Below are positions 19,733-28,691 of a stretch of DNA of 64,000 nt, piece after piece. Numbering within the stretch: the stretch's first letter is position 1; each line of letters starts with the position of its first letter. The stretch covers positions 136,135-200,134 of the forward strand of contig NZ_JACVMN010000004.1 in the NCBI RefSeq assembly GCF_014698935.1, in the 5' to 3' direction. Under the pieces are notes generated by a model that saw nothing but the letters and a program-made list of their open reading frames with translations, was not told where the DNA came from and did no database searches. The position numbers were made by a program, and so were the translations under genes. This stretch comes from Flagellimonas sp. S3867 (GTDB lineage Bacteria; Bacteroidota; Bacteroidia; Flavobacteriales; Flavobacteriaceae).

Positions 19733-20896
19733 TTACTTTAGAATATTTCTTGAAATGACCACTTTTTGAATTTCGGTAGTTCCTTCGCCTATAGTACACA
19801 GTTTGGCATCTCTATAAAATTTTTCGACCGGAAAGTCTTTGGTGTATCCATATCCACCGTGAATCTGTACAGCTTCGTTGGCAACTTTTACACAAACTTC
19901 GGAAGCATACATTTTGGCCATTGCACCATGCTTGGTCATTTTTCGCCCAGCATCTTTCAAAAAAGCAGCTTTATGCAAGAGCAATTCCGATGCCTCTATT
20001 TCTGTGGCCATATCAGCAAGCTTAAAAGATATTCCTTGAAACTCGCTTATCGGTTTGCCAAATTGTACGCGCTCTTTGGAATATTTTAGGGCAGCTTCAT
20101 AAGCTCCCTTCGCAACACCTAAAGACAGCGCTCCAATTGAAATACGACCGCCATCCAACACCTTCATGGATTGGATGAACCCATCTCCTACTTCACCTAA
20201 TCGGTTTTCATCTGGAATTCGGCAGTCAGAAAATATCAATTCTGCTGTTTCACTGGCCCGCATGCCTAATTTATCTTCTTTTTTACCACTTGAAAATCCA
20301 GGGGTTCCTTTTTCAATAGCAAATGCGGTCATCCCATGGCTATCTCCTTTTTCTCCCGTTCTGACAATCACAACGGCAATATCCCCACTCTTTCCGTGGG
20401 TGATAAAATTTTTGGCTCCATTTAATATCCAAGAATTTCCATCTTTAACCGCTGTGGTGTTCATTCCGCCCGCATCAGAGCCTGTATTATGTTCGGTAAG
20501 TCCCCAAGCACCTAACCATTCAGCCGTGGCCAATTTTGGTATCCATCTTTGTCTCTGCTCCTCATTTCCAAAGGATAAGATATGATTGGTGCACAACGAA
20601 TTATGCGCAGCTACTGAAAGGCCAATGGCCGGGTCAACTTTTGAAATCTCTTCCAAAATGGCCACATACTCGTGATATCCAAGCCCTGAACCGCCGAGTT
20701 CTTCAGGAACCAAAACACCCATAAATCCCATTTCACCAGCTTTCTTAAACACTTGTATGGGAAAGGTTTGCGATTCGTCCCACTCCAAAACGTGTGGTGC
20801 AATGTATTGTTGCGCAAACTCTTTTGCCGACTCAGCGACCATCTTTTGGGTCTCTGAGTAATCAAAGTTCATTGTGGACAAAGTATCCGTAACCAT
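19733..20896 (-). CDS. Acyl-CoA dehydrogenase
   Basis: 387 residues if the first ATG is used; ATG at 20872 (MNFDYSETQKMVAESAKEFA) is the more usual start and gives 379. FAD-dependent alpha,beta-dehydrogenation of acyl-CoA in beta-oxidation or branched-chain amino acid breakdown. Family signatures are GAWGLTEHNTGSDAGG near residues 130-145, the catalytic-base region HGGYGYTKDFPVEKFYRDAKL and the C-terminal IGEGTTEIQ. Exact chain-length specificity is not readable. It starts 10 bp after the helix-hairpin-helix gene and may be co-transcribed with it. Confidence 0.93.
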   Translation of the reverse strand: MVTDTLSTMNFDYSETQKMVAESAKEFAQQYIAPHVLEWDESQTFPIQVFKKAGEMGFMGVLVPEELGGSGLGYHEYVAILEEISKVDPAIGLSVAAHNSLCTNHILSFGNEEQRQRWIPKLATAEWLGAWGLTEHNTGSDAGGMNTTAVKDGNSWILNGAKNFITHGKSGDIAVVIVRTGEKGDSHGMTAFAIEKGTPGFSSGKKEDKLGMRASETAELIFSDCRIPDENRLGEVGDGFIQSMKVLDGGRISIGALSLGVAKGAYEAALKYSKERVQFGKPISEFQGISFKLADMATEIEASELLLHKAAFLKDAGRKMTKHGAMAKMYASEVCVKVANEAVQIHGGYGYTKDFPVEKFYRDAKLCTIGEGTTEIQKVVISRNILK

Positions 20897-20906
20897 TAGT
20901 TCAATT

Positions 20907-21770
20907 TTATAGGGTCAAATATAGCTTAATTCTGTCAATCCTTTCCTTTGGAAATGAGTCGACATTCAACAGTTTATCCAAAGAATCGAACGCCCCATTC
21001 TGCTCTCGATAAGAGACTATCCTTTCTGCTAGATTTCGGTTTATATATACCAAACGCGACATTTCTTTAACTGTTGCTTTGTTGATATTGATTTTTTGGA
21101 TTGAAGGCGAGTCAATAACCTTAAATTGAAGTAACGCACGTTGAACAACTTCTGGCTCTAGGCCATAGACATCGAACAATTGCTCATCGACTAAAAATCC
21201 GCCTAGCCTATCCCTAAACTTTATGATTCGTTCGGACAGCTTTTCCCCTATGCCATTGATGACTCTTAAATCTTTGGCTGTGGCCACATTAAGGTCTGTT
21301 AACCTTATAGCTTTCTTCAATCCAATTTTGGAATACGTTTTGGTTGCTTTTTTCTTTTGAACCCATTCCGGAAATTTAAATGATGGTGATATAACCTTCA
21401 ATAGAGAGTCGGATATTTGCGTCACTTGTTGAAATTCTTCTACGGAGTTAACAAACTTTCCTGTTTTACGAAAAGTAAATAGTCTGTCAAGTTCTTCCAT
21501 GGTCATTCCCAGATTGTAGCCCTTATAATCTGAAATGTAATTTGGGTTGAAAGAAAAAGTCTTGGTGGCATCTTTTTTTAATGCCAAAAGTCGAAGACTG
21601 TCCAGTTGTGATTGCACCAAGGCATCAACAACAACTTTTGACTCCTCATTAAATGGTTTTGCTTTGATGTAAAAATATACACCCTGGAGTATTGCTATAA
21701 GGAGCAACAAAAAGAAAATCCCACTTCGTTCGTGCTTGTTGAACTTGAAGTGGGATTTGAAATTATTCAA
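20907..21770 (-). CDS. Helix-hairpin-helix protein, ComEA-like
   Basis: 287 residues. A basic N-terminus and one transmembrane helix (GIFFLLLLIAILQGVYFYIK, about 18-37) are followed by HhH-type segments: DLNVATAKDLRVINGIGEKLSERIIKFRD and NINKATVKEMSRLVYINRNLAERIVSYRE. An earlier segment YISDYKGYNLGMTMEELDRLFTFRK resembles a degenerate third unit. ComEA proteins bind incoming DNA at the cell envelope, but many flavobacterial homologues have no proven competence role. It lies between the symporter and the acyl-CoA dehydrogenase with gaps of about 10 bp. Confidence 0.87.
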   Translation of the reverse strand: MNNFKSHFKFNKHERSGIFFLLLLIAILQGVYFYIKAKPFNEESKVVVDALVQSQLDSLRLLALKKDATKTFSFNPNYISDYKGYNLGMTMEELDRLFTFRKTGKFVNSVEEFQQVTQISDSLLKVISPSFKFPEWVQKKKATKTYSKIGLKKAIRLTDLNVATAKDLRVINGIGEKLSERIIKFRDRLGGFLVDEQLFDVYGLEPEVVQRALLQFKVIDSPSIQKININKATVKEMSRLVYINRNLAERIVSYREQNGAFDSLDKLLNVDSFPKERIDRIKLYLTL

Positions 21771-21779
21771 TGTTTAGAG

Positions 21780-23397
21780 TTATTTGCTCTTTACAAAATT
21801 CTTTATATCTGTAAGATACTTATCCATCTCTTCCCTTACTCTTGGGAACAAGAATAACAATCCTATCATATTCGGGAATACCAATGCCAAAATCATGGCA
21901 TCTGAGAATTTAATCACCGCATCCAAAGTGGCACCAGCTCCAATGATTACAAATAATAAGAACATCACTTTGTAAACAATATCAGCTGTTCTTCCTCTTC
22001 CAAAAAGGTACTTCCATGACTGTAACCCGTAATAAGACCAAGAAATCATGGTTGAAAAGGCAAAAAGAATTATCGCAATGGTCAAAACATATCTAAATCC
22101 AGGTATCACGGAATCATAAGCCATCGACGTTAAATCAACACCGCCAACATATGTTCCTGATTCGTTAAGCAATACCGTGCTGCCAACCGCATTTCCATAA
22201 TCAAAAGCACCAACATCCATATTGAAGAAAATAATAACCAACGCTGTCATGGTGCAGATGACCACCGTATCAATAAAAGGTTCCAAAAGTGCAACAACAC
22301 CTTCACTAGCCGGATATTTTGTTTTAACCGCGGAGTGAGCAATGGCTGCAGAACCCGCACCTGCTTCATTGGAAAAAGCTGCTCGTTGGAACCCAACAAT
22401 AATCACTCCAACAATTCCTCCAAGACCTGCTGCTGGTGTAAAAGCTCCACCTATAATCATTCCAAAAGCATCGCCTAATATATTCAATATTGGCAAATAT
22501 GATGACCAAAGAGGCTAAAACATAAACTCCTGCCATGAACGGAACTATTTTCTCCGTTACACTGGCAATCTTCTTGATACCACCAATAATTACAATTCCG
22601 ACCAAAATTGCCAAAACCACTCCAATGATAACACCCGTGGCTCCACCTTCAAGATTAAACATTGTTGTAAGTTGCACGGCTGCTTGATTGGATTGGAAAG
22701 CATTACCACCTCCAAAAGAAGCGCCAACACATAAAATAGCAAAAATGACGGCCAGTACCTTTCCAAGACCTTTCAATCCTCTTTCCTTCAATCCTTTTGA
22801 AAGGTAATACATGGGTCCTCCATAGACCGTTCCGTCTTCCCCTACATCTCTATACTTAACTCCTAATGTACATTCCACAAATTTGGTGGACATGCCTATT
22901 AATCCACAGATAATCATCCAAAATGTTGCACCTGGACCGCCTAAGGCAATCGCCACCGCAACACCAGCAATGTTACCAAGTCCGACCGTACCAGAAACAG
23001 CGGTTGCCAGCGCTTGAAAATGGCTTACTTCACCTTCCTTGCTTTCATCTTTAATTGTGCGGGGTAAATCTCCATCAACAACATTCAATTCCGTTTTTTC
23101 CACACTATGATGATCTAATTCATCATACTTACCTCTAACCGTGTTAATGGCCAAACCAAATTTCGTGATATTGGGAAATTTGAATCTTATCGTAAAAAAT
23201 GTTGCTCCAATTATTAAAAGAATTAAAACTACAGGTAGATTATATCCACCCACTGAAATTGGAGTCAAGACAAATCCTTCCCACCACGATGCAAAGGGCA
23301 TAAAGGCATCATTGACTCTTTCGTCCAAGCCTTTTTCTTGGGCACTAGATACTAATGGAAATAAAAGTGTAATTAACGCAAGAAGTCGATACTTCAT
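21780..23397 (-). pseudogene. Sodium:alanine (AGCS) symporter, frameshifted
   Basis: Two overlapping frames encode the halves of one AGCS-family amino-acid carrier. 23397 to about 22490 gives the signal/TM part with GTVGLGNIAGVAVAIALGGPG and FVECTLGVKYR. About 22480 to 21780 gives [22 protein letters not shown] through the last helices. Reading ANIEYI joins [17 protein letters not shown] if one base is removed near 22475-22487, so a single-base insertion (or sequencing error) splits the gene. No slippery heptamer is seen there. The first half has an N-terminal signal-like segment (MKYRLLALITLLFPLVSSAQ). All other parts look intact, suggesting a recent event. Confidence 0.88.
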
Positions 23398-23483
23398 AAT
23401 GTATTATTTGGTTATGTTAATTTGATGTATAGCGGGCAATATCCTAAAAAAATTCAACGGAATCAAATTTAAAAGTTATAAAA

Positions 23484-24491
23484 CTAACCTATTTGAAACA
23501 TTTGATTCAGTTTTCTTATCTGCTCTGGTCTACCTAAAACAATTACTTTTCCTTTGGGTTCCAATACCAAATCGGCCTCTGGATTTATGATGTAATTTCC
23601 ATTAGGTTCTATGTAACCAATTATTGTGCATCCAGTTTTTCTTCGTAGGTCCAAATCGCGTAGTGAGTTGCATTCAATCTGATCTGTAAAATCCTCTATT
23701 TCCACCTCTTCAAGGTTAGTGGTATGTTCGCCTTCTACGGATAACTTATTAATAAAGGTTACCAAATCGGGCATTACAACCAGCGACGCCATATAATCAC
23801 CTCCAATTTTATCTGGCATTATGACTTTGTCAGCTCCAGCCAATTGAAGTTTGGACTGCGAAGTAACTTGGGAGGCCCTGGTAATTATAAACAGTTTTTT
23901 GTTCAGTTGACGTGCAGATAGTACAATGAACAAATTTGCTGCATCATCAGGAACGGCTGTAATTAGGTATTGCGCTCGTCCAATGCCAGCGGCTAACAAG
24001 GTTTCGTCTTCATTAGCATCTCCTTCTACAAACAATACGTCATTTTCATAACGTTCTATGATCTCTTTATCTCTTTCAACAACGACAAAAGGCCTTTTGT
24101 ACGCCTTCAATTTTTCCGCAGCCTGCATTCCATTTCGTCCATATCCGCAGACCACCACATGGTTGGATAAACTGTCAATTTTTTTCTTCACTTTCTTCTT
24201 TTTTAAAATCTGGAGTGAATTGCGTCCCAACAAATATTCGGTTATGACCGATATGGCAAAACCAAAAATAAAAACGCTGGTAACAATTAAAAATACGGTA
24301 AAAATCTTTGCATTGGCATCTAACGGTCTAACCTCGGAGAAACCGACAGTGGTTACCGTGATGATGGTCATATAAATGGCCTCTACCCATGTGAAATCTG
24401 AAAGCAATTTGTAACCAACCACCCCAAAGAGCAATACCAGCAGCATTAAACAAAAGGCCCATACTATTTTTGAACGCAATAATCTTATCAT
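23484..24491 (-). CDS. Potassium channel with RCK/TrkA domains
   Basis: 335 residues. Two transmembrane helices (about 8-30 and 64-88) flank a pore loop with TIITVTTVGFSEV; the filter reads TVGF rather than TVGYG. A cytoplasmic TrkA-N domain starts at NHVVVCGYGRNGMQAAEKL (about 112) with a Rossmann GxGxxG nucleotide site. A TrkA-C domain ends the protein (CNSLRDLDLRRKTGCTIIGYI). Such channels are gated by bound ligands. It is last in the operon rhodanese-DinB-DUF2851-PspC-channel, starting 2 bp after the PspC gene. Confidence 0.92.
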   Translation of the reverse strand: MIRLLRSKIVWAFCLMLLVLLFGVVGYKLLSDFTWVEAIYMTIITVTTVGFSEVRPLDANAKIFTVFLIVTSVFIFGFAISVITEYLLGRNSLQILKKKKVKKKIDSLSNHVVVCGYGRNGMQAAEKLKAYKRPFVVVERDKEIIERYENDVLFVEGDANEDETLLAAGIGRAQYLITAVPDDAANLFIVLSARQLNKKLFIITRASQVTSQSKLQLAGADKVIMPDKIGGDYMASLVVMPDLVTFINKLSVEGEHTTNLEEVEIEDFTDQIECNSLRDLDLRRKTGCTIIGYIEPNGNYIINPEADLVLEPKGKVIVLGRPEQIRKLNQMFQIG

Positions 24492-24493
24492 AA

Positions 24494-24721
24494 TCAGAGG
24501 TCAAAAACTGAGGTTCTTTTGGTGTACACCAGATCTTTGATTCGTAGCCAAAATGCGATAAAAAGATAAAGGGCGAAGCCAAAACCCAGGGTGGCAAAGG
24601 TTAAATAAATAAATGTGGTTCTCACCACACGTGCCCTTATGCCCAATCGTTCGGCGATACGCCTACAGACCTCAAAACCTCTTTTCTGAAAATAGTAGAG
24701 GGTATTGTAAAACAAACTCAT
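24494..24721 (-). CDS. Small PspC-like membrane protein
   Basis: 75 residues. The segment GFEVCRRIAERLGIRARVVRTTFIYLTFATLGFGFALYLFIAFWL matches the PspC pattern of a short amphipathic start followed by one membrane helix. Family members respond to envelope stress, but this short form has no other domain. It sits between DUF2851 and the K+ channel with spacers of 9 and 2 bp, so the three are almost certainly one mRNA. Confidence 0.85.
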   Translation of the reverse strand: MSLFYNTLYYFQKRGFEVCRRIAERLGIRARVVRTTFIYLTFATLGFGFALYLFIAFWLRIKDLVYTKRTSVFDL

Positions 24722-24730
24722 GATTTAAAA

Positions 24731-26011
24731 TTATGTATTTCTGTTCAATAAATGGGCTCCCAAAGTGCATTGAAGGCATTTATTTTTTAAACAATAGTTG
24801 TTGTATAATTGTAACTTGGCCTGACTCTGCAAAGCATTTTCCGCACTTGAGCCCAAGTTTTTGAACCCTTTCAAAATTGCATTTTTTTCTGGTTTAAGCT
24901 GTGAAATCAAGGATAATAAATCAGTTGTCGAATTAATATCCACTTGTTTGGAGTAACAAAACCGTATTGGAATTATCGTATTTATTATCAAAAGATCTAT
25001 GAAGCTTTTGGAAAGTTTCTTTTTACTGGTTTTGGAAATCTTACCAAAGGTAAAGTGACTTTCCCAGTATGGGCTGGTCTCGGTTTTGAAGATTGCATAA
25101 ATTTCCTCGAGCTGGTTTGCTCTAAGCAATTTTGCAAACAGATTCTGATGAAAGTGATATAAATGAGCCAGTTGGGACAAACGAATCGTTGGAAAATTTG
25201 TAGGACGCAATCCGAAGAATCCTGGTTTCTTCAACGGTGGATGTAAAGAAAACTTTTTGGACAAAAATGCATACTCTTTTTGAAGTCTTAGATAATAGGT
25301 GTCTTTACAATCTTCTATGTTGAGTAATCCGAAAAAGCCAAAAAAGAAACTTTCTATTTGCTTTAGATCTAAACTCATTTTCCGAACCTGGGAAAAATTC
25401 AACTGCATGGCTCTTTGCGAAAAGAACTCACCATTTATTTTGGATCCAAAATTTTTCATCAGCATTACGAAGAGTGTCCACTCCCAATCGTTGTTGGATT
25501 TTTGGAGGAGGTCAAGAATAAGATTGGCCTTTTGTTCCAATCTTTCCACATAAAGCCGCTCAAGAAAATTGTTTACCAAAAAAGAATCTATTTGTGCAAA
25601 ATCCTTTTCGCAGTTTATGAAAGTGGGATTAAAATGTTGAAACAATTCTTGATACTTTTCTAAAACGGTGGGCGCAATATGGTGTTTTAACTCAAGAGTT
25701 GGAATCTGGGTACCATCCTTTCTAAACACCTTAATGTCATCTTCCCAGACTACATGAAGAATGACATTGTCGTAGTTGGAATCAACTTCATGATGGTGTA
25801 CATACCAATCTGAGGATTTGAGGTGCATTTCTACATTGCCAGCCCATAGCTGACCACCAACCTCTATCTGTGCATTAAAAAAATCCGGCCCTGCATATCG
25901 ATTTAGGGTTCCTGGGTTCTTAATAACAACATTTTCGGAGGTTGATGTGGTAAGTGGTCGTCCTTGAAGCTTGTCGCACCTCCATATAAAATGGAGTAGG
26001 TCTTCCTTCAT
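24731..26011 (-). CDS. DUF2851 family protein
   Basis: 426 residues. The N-terminal stretch LLHFIWRCDKLQGRPL and the core NAGPDFFNAQIEVGGQLWAGNVEMHLKSSDW-type segment are diagnostic of DUF2851, a Bacteroidota family of unknown function. His-rich VHHHEVDSNYDNVILHVVWEDD follows. The C-terminus has CLKNKCLQCTLGAHLL, a possible metal-binding Cys cluster. Some members are remotely nuclease-like in their core; that is inference. Operon position: after dinB, before the PspC gene. Confidence 0.9.
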   Translation of the reverse strand: MKEDLLHFIWRCDKLQGRPLTTSTSENVVIKNPGTLNRYAGPDFFNAQIEVGGQLWAGNVEMHLKSSDWYVHHHEVDSNYDNVILHVVWEDDIKVFRKDGTQIPTLELKHHIAPTVLEKYQELFQHFNPTFINCEKDFAQIDSFLVNNFLERLYVERLEQKANLILDLLQKSNNDWEWTLFVMLMKNFGSKINGEFFSQRAMQLNFSQVRKMSLDLKQIESFFFGFFGLLNIEDCKDTYYLRLQKEYAFLSKKFSLHPPLKKPGFFGLRPTNFPTIRLSQLAHLYHFHQNLFAKLLRANQLEEIYAIFKTETSPYWESHFTFGKISKTSKKKLSKSFIDLLIINTIIPIRFCYSKQVDINSTTDLLSLISQLKPEKNAILKGFKNLGSSAENALQSQAKLQLYNNYCLKNKCLQCTLGAHLLNRNT

Positions 26012-26032
26012 TTCACTAAAATAAGAAAATGG

Positions 26033-26542
26033 TCACCATTTTCCAGCATAAGTCAATGGATCTCCTGAATTTTCTTTGTGATAACTATATCTTAAATTAT
26101 TGATCTGACGAATATGGTGATAATCGTGCGCCAACCAATTGTACAAAAACGAACGAGCTGTTAAATATCCCAAATCTGGATGTTCAACAGCACTTTCCCA
26201 ATTTGGATTGGATAATTCTTTTAACCATTCAATTGATTTTTGCCGTTCGTGATGCCATTTCTTAACTGAAGCTTCAAAATCCTGCTCCAAGTATTTATTG
26301 GTGATGGCCCAACCTGGAGGGTCTATCGGAACCAAAGGTTTTTCAGGATATTCTAATGCGTGTATCACCCGTGCCCTAAAATCCTTTACTTCTTCATCAA
26401 TTAAATGGCAGACAATCTCTAAAGTGCACCAACCCTTAGGGTTGGATTTCCAACTAACAAAATCGGGAGGTAATCCATATAACATTTCATGGAAAACCTT
26501 CCGATTCCGATCAAGCTCATTTATGACTTCAGTAATACTCAT
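26033..26542 (-). CDS. DinB family protein
   Basis: 169 residues of the four-helix DinB/YfiT-like fold. The metal-binding His positions are seen in LEIVCHLIDEE and WLAHDYHHIRQI. Such proteins act as metal-dependent thiol transferases or hydrolases; the substrate is not predictable. It follows the rhodanese gene by 5 bp. Confidence 0.88.
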   Translation of the reverse strand: MSITEVINELDRNRKVFHEMLYGLPPDFVSWKSNPKGWCTLEIVCHLIDEEVKDFRARVIHALEYPEKPLVPIDPPGWAITNKYLEQDFEASVKKWHHERQKSIEWLKELSNPNWESAVEHPDLGYLTARSFLYNWLAHDYHHIRQINNLRYSYHKENSGDPLTYAGKW

Positions 26543-26547
26543 TGAAT

Positions 26548-26859
26548 TTATTCGGCTACTTCACCCTCCCAGTTCATAAAACCACCTTCAAGGTTGTTGG
26601 TATTTTCAATACCGATACTGTTCATAATGGCACAGGCCTGGGCACTTCTATTACCTGATCTGCAATAGACGTAATAGTTCTTGGTTTTATCAAGTTTTTC
26701 AAGTTCATCCAAAAAACCCTGTCCCAAATAAATATCTATATTGGTGGCGTTAGGAATATAACCTTCCTCTACTTCCTCGGGTGTGCGCACATCTAATATA
26801 AAGGAGTTGTTATCGTTTTCCAGTTGTTCTTCCCACTCTTGTTGTGATAAATCTGACAT
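26548..26859 (-). CDS. Single-domain rhodanese-like sulfurtransferase
   Basis: 103 residues from ATG at 26859 (MSDLSQQEWEEQL); an ATG at 26868 is also possible. The active-site loop YCRSGNRSAQA carries the catalytic Cys near residue 72, and the CH2-like segment DVRTPEEVEEGYIPNATNI is present. No signal peptide, so cytoplasmic sulfur transfer is likely. The longer open frame to 26952 runs through the upstream terminator and is rejected. A -7 box TATTTTTG (26887-26880) sits just ahead of the start. Confidence 0.9.
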   Translation of the reverse strand: MSDLSQQEWEEQLENDNNSFILDVRTPEEVEEGYIPNATNIDIYLGQGFLDELEKLDKTKNYYVYCRSGNRSAQACAIMNSIGIENTNNLEGGFMNWEGEVAE

Positions 26860-26880
26860 CTTTAACATTTTAAGTTTAGC

Positions 26881-26911
26881 AAAAATAAAAATCCGGAGCA
26901 TAACCCCGGAT
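26881..26911 (-). terminator. Terminator after the thioredoxin-fold gene
   Basis: ATCCGG/CCGGAT arms (26891-26911) followed on the minus strand by TTTTATTTTT. The T-tract overlaps a TAnnTTTG box that may drive the next gene. Confidence 0.85.
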
Positions 26912-26933
26912 CTAAACATATTTAATTTTCTTT

Positions 26934-27551
26934 TTAAGCCTTTATACTGCATCCAATAGCCCTGGTATTGGTAACCTTTATTTCTTTTCCGGCCAACATA
27001 GCATCTACCGCATTTTCAACATATTTTTCATCAACATTCGAAGCATTATGGGAATTATCATCTATAGCTCCAATGTACTTTACCACGTTTCCTTGGCTAG
27101 TACTTTCAAGTAAAAATACATGTGGAGTCCTCGTTGCTCCATATTGTGGGTAGATCTTTTGCCCTTCATCCAATACATATGGAAAAGTAAAGTCTTTGTT
27201 TGCCGCACGAATCTTCATCTTAGCAAAACTATCCCCTGGTTTCTTAGCAGGATTATTGGGATTGATAGCAATAACAGGTACCCCTTTAGATTTATATTTG
27301 GCATCCAACGCGTTAATCCTATCCTCATAAGCTACCGAATACGGACAGGTATTGCATGTAAAAATCACCAAAAAACCTTTGGCCTCACCGTAATCTGAGA
27401 GGGAGACCATGGAACCATCTACATTTTTTAAGGAGAAATCGGTGGCGATGTCTCCGATGCTATAACCGTCTTCCCCCGAGGTAAATTTCCCAGAAAAGGC
27501 TCCCAGCGAAACCATCAGAGCCAATAGACCTAAGATTTTAAGTATTTTCAT
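26934..27551 (-). CDS. Thioredoxin-fold (AhpC/TSA-like) exported protein
   Basis: 205 residues. The signal peptide (MKILKILGLLALMVSLGAFSG) targets it to the periplasm. The thioredoxin-like domain has GFLVIFTCNTCPYSVAYEDR with the CxxC motif CNTC near residue 71, and the cis-Pro region RTPHVFLLES. Such two-Cys proteins are redox-active peroxidase/thioredoxin hybrids in Bacteroidota. It starts 4 bp after the TlpA-like gene stop, so the pair works as a periplasmic thiol redox unit. Confidence 0.88.
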   Translation of the reverse strand: MKILKILGLLALMVSLGAFSGKFTSGEDGYSIGDIATDFSLKNVDGSMVSLSDYGEAKGFLVIFTCNTCPYSVAYEDRINALDAKYKSKGVPVIAINPNNPAKKPGDSFAKMKIRAANKDFTFPYVLDEGQKIYPQYGATRTPHVFLLESTSQGNVVKYIGAIDDNSHNASNVDEKYVENAVDAMLAGKEIKVTNTRAIGCSIKA

Positions 27552-27555
27552 ACCC

Positions 27556-28119
27556 TTAGTTTATGTATTTGACCAATTCTTCGTTCAATTCTTCATAGGT
27601 AAAACCCCGTTCGTAAAAACCGCGTTTATCCTTATTATAGATCAATGTGGCAGGTATGCCCCCACCCCAGTCTTTGTCAATTTTTGGAATCCAATCATTT
27701 TGTTTTGGGTCATCCAGAATGACCACTTTGGATTTTATATCCTTTTTAGCCACAAAAGGTTCTAATCTCGATTTCCACATGGATGGCATATCCAAGCTTA
27801 CCAGAACCACTTCAACATTGTTATCCTTTTGTTCAGCATTGACCTTCTCAAAATAAGGTAGTTCCTCAATGCAGGGTTTGCACCAAGTAGCCCAAAAATT
27901 TATGATGTATGTCTTTCCGTCATCTTTATATAATAAAGGTTCAAGTCCTTCATAGTCATATACCGGAAATTTTACCTGATCATCAGCTTCTTTTTCAAAC
28001 TTGGCAAAAACTTGCTCCGAAGCGGCCTCCTTATCTTTCTCTTTTGGTTTTTGATTGCAACCTGAAATCAACAATACTATAAAAACCAGAGCAAACAACA
28101 AGTGTTTCATTAGCTGCAT
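27556..28119 (-). CDS. TlpA-family thioredoxin-like lipoprotein
   Basis: 187 residues from the first ATG; ATG at 28110 (MKHLLFALVFIVLLISGC) gives a cleaner lipoprotein signal. Lipobox LISGC, then a charged linker. The thioredoxin domain has FWATWCKPCIEELPYFEKV with active-site CKPC and the cis-Pro GGGIPATLIY. It likely reduces periplasmic disulfides or supports cytochrome maturation. It is divergent from marR, with 124 bp of shared spacer. Confidence 0.9.
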   Translation of the reverse strand: MQLMKHLLFALVFIVLLISGCNQKPKEKDKEAASEQVFAKFEKEADDQVKFPVYDYEGLEPLLYKDDGKTYIINFWATWCKPCIEELPYFEKVNAEQKDNNVEVVLVSLDMPSMWKSRLEPFVAKKDIKSKVVILDDPKQNDWIPKIDKDWGGGIPATLIYNKDKRGFYERGFTYEELNEELVKYIN

Positions 28120-28213
28120 TTTAGAAGATTAAAAGTAAATAAAGCTGTTACCATAGATTCCTTTTTAACAAAATTTTATCTGTTAAAAATAGATGGGAAA
28201 TAAATTATCCATT

Positions 28214-28239
28214 TATATTTGTATATACAATTGTTGTAT
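28214..28239 (+). promoter_or_regulatory. marR promoter overlapped by palindromic operator
   Basis: TATATTTG (28214-28221) is a perfect TAnnTTTG box. A perfect 12-bp palindrome TTGTATATACAA (28219-28230) overlaps its end. A second inverted repeat ATACAA-TTG-TTGTAT (28225-28239) shares its right half. Size and position fit a MarR dimer blocking its own promoter (inference). Confidence 0.65.
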
Positions 28240-28243
28240 TGAC

Positions 28244-28690
28244 ATGAATGTAGAGCAAATTATAAAAACCGAAAGAAAGCTTCCTCTTAAAATGAGGACC
28301 ATGATTCATTTTGCATTGGTCAGCAACAAAATCAACGAACAATACGCCGTAGCACTAAAACCTTACGGAATTTCGAAGCAACAATTTAATGTGTTACGGA
28401 TTTTACGTGGACAAAAAGGTAAACCTGCAAATTTATCCACCATCAATGAACGTATGGTGACCAAAATGAGCAATACCACCCGATTGGTGGATAAACTTAT
28501 AACCAAAGGTTATGTTGATAGATCGGTTTGCCCTTCCAATCGACGTAAGGTTGAAATTTTGATTACCACAACGGGCAAAAAGGTCTTGGAGAAACTTGAT
28601 GCCGCAATGCAAGAAACGGAAAATGAAATTCTCAAAGATTTCTCCAAAAAAGAACTCGAAATATTAAACACACTATTAGATAAATTTTAG
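28244..28690 (+). CDS. MarR-family transcriptional regulator
   Basis: 148 residues from ATG at 28244 (MNVEQIIKTERKLPLKMRT). The upstream ATG at 28193 would place the promoter and operator inside the gene and is rejected. The winged helix lies at about 45-115 (KPYGISKQQFNVLRILRG, then LSTINERMVTKMSNTTRLVDKLI and the wing VDRSVCPSNRRKVEILIT). The gene starts the cluster marR-nitroreductase-yceI; the next gene begins 1 bp after its stop. It probably represses this cluster and is released by an electrophile, quinone or phenolic ligand. Confidence 0.93.
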   Translation: MNVEQIIKTERKLPLKMRTMIHFALVSNKINEQYAVALKPYGISKQQFNVLRILRGQKGKPANLSTINERMVTKMSNTTRLVDKLITKGYVDRSVCPSNRRKVEILITTTGKKVLEKLDAAMQETENEILKDFSKKELEILNTLLDKF

Positions 28691-28691
28691 A

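Noticed and set aside
22366..22496. Programmed frameshift in the symporter gene
   Set aside because: No slippery sequence, stimulatory structure or family precedent is visible; a one-base insertion explains it more simply.
26860..26952. Longer rhodanese start
   Set aside because: It would cross a terminator hairpin and overlap the previous gene; the domain begins after 26859.
28193..28243. Upstream ATG for marR
   Set aside because: The extra 17 codons consist of the promoter and palindromic operator and do not resemble MarR N-termini.
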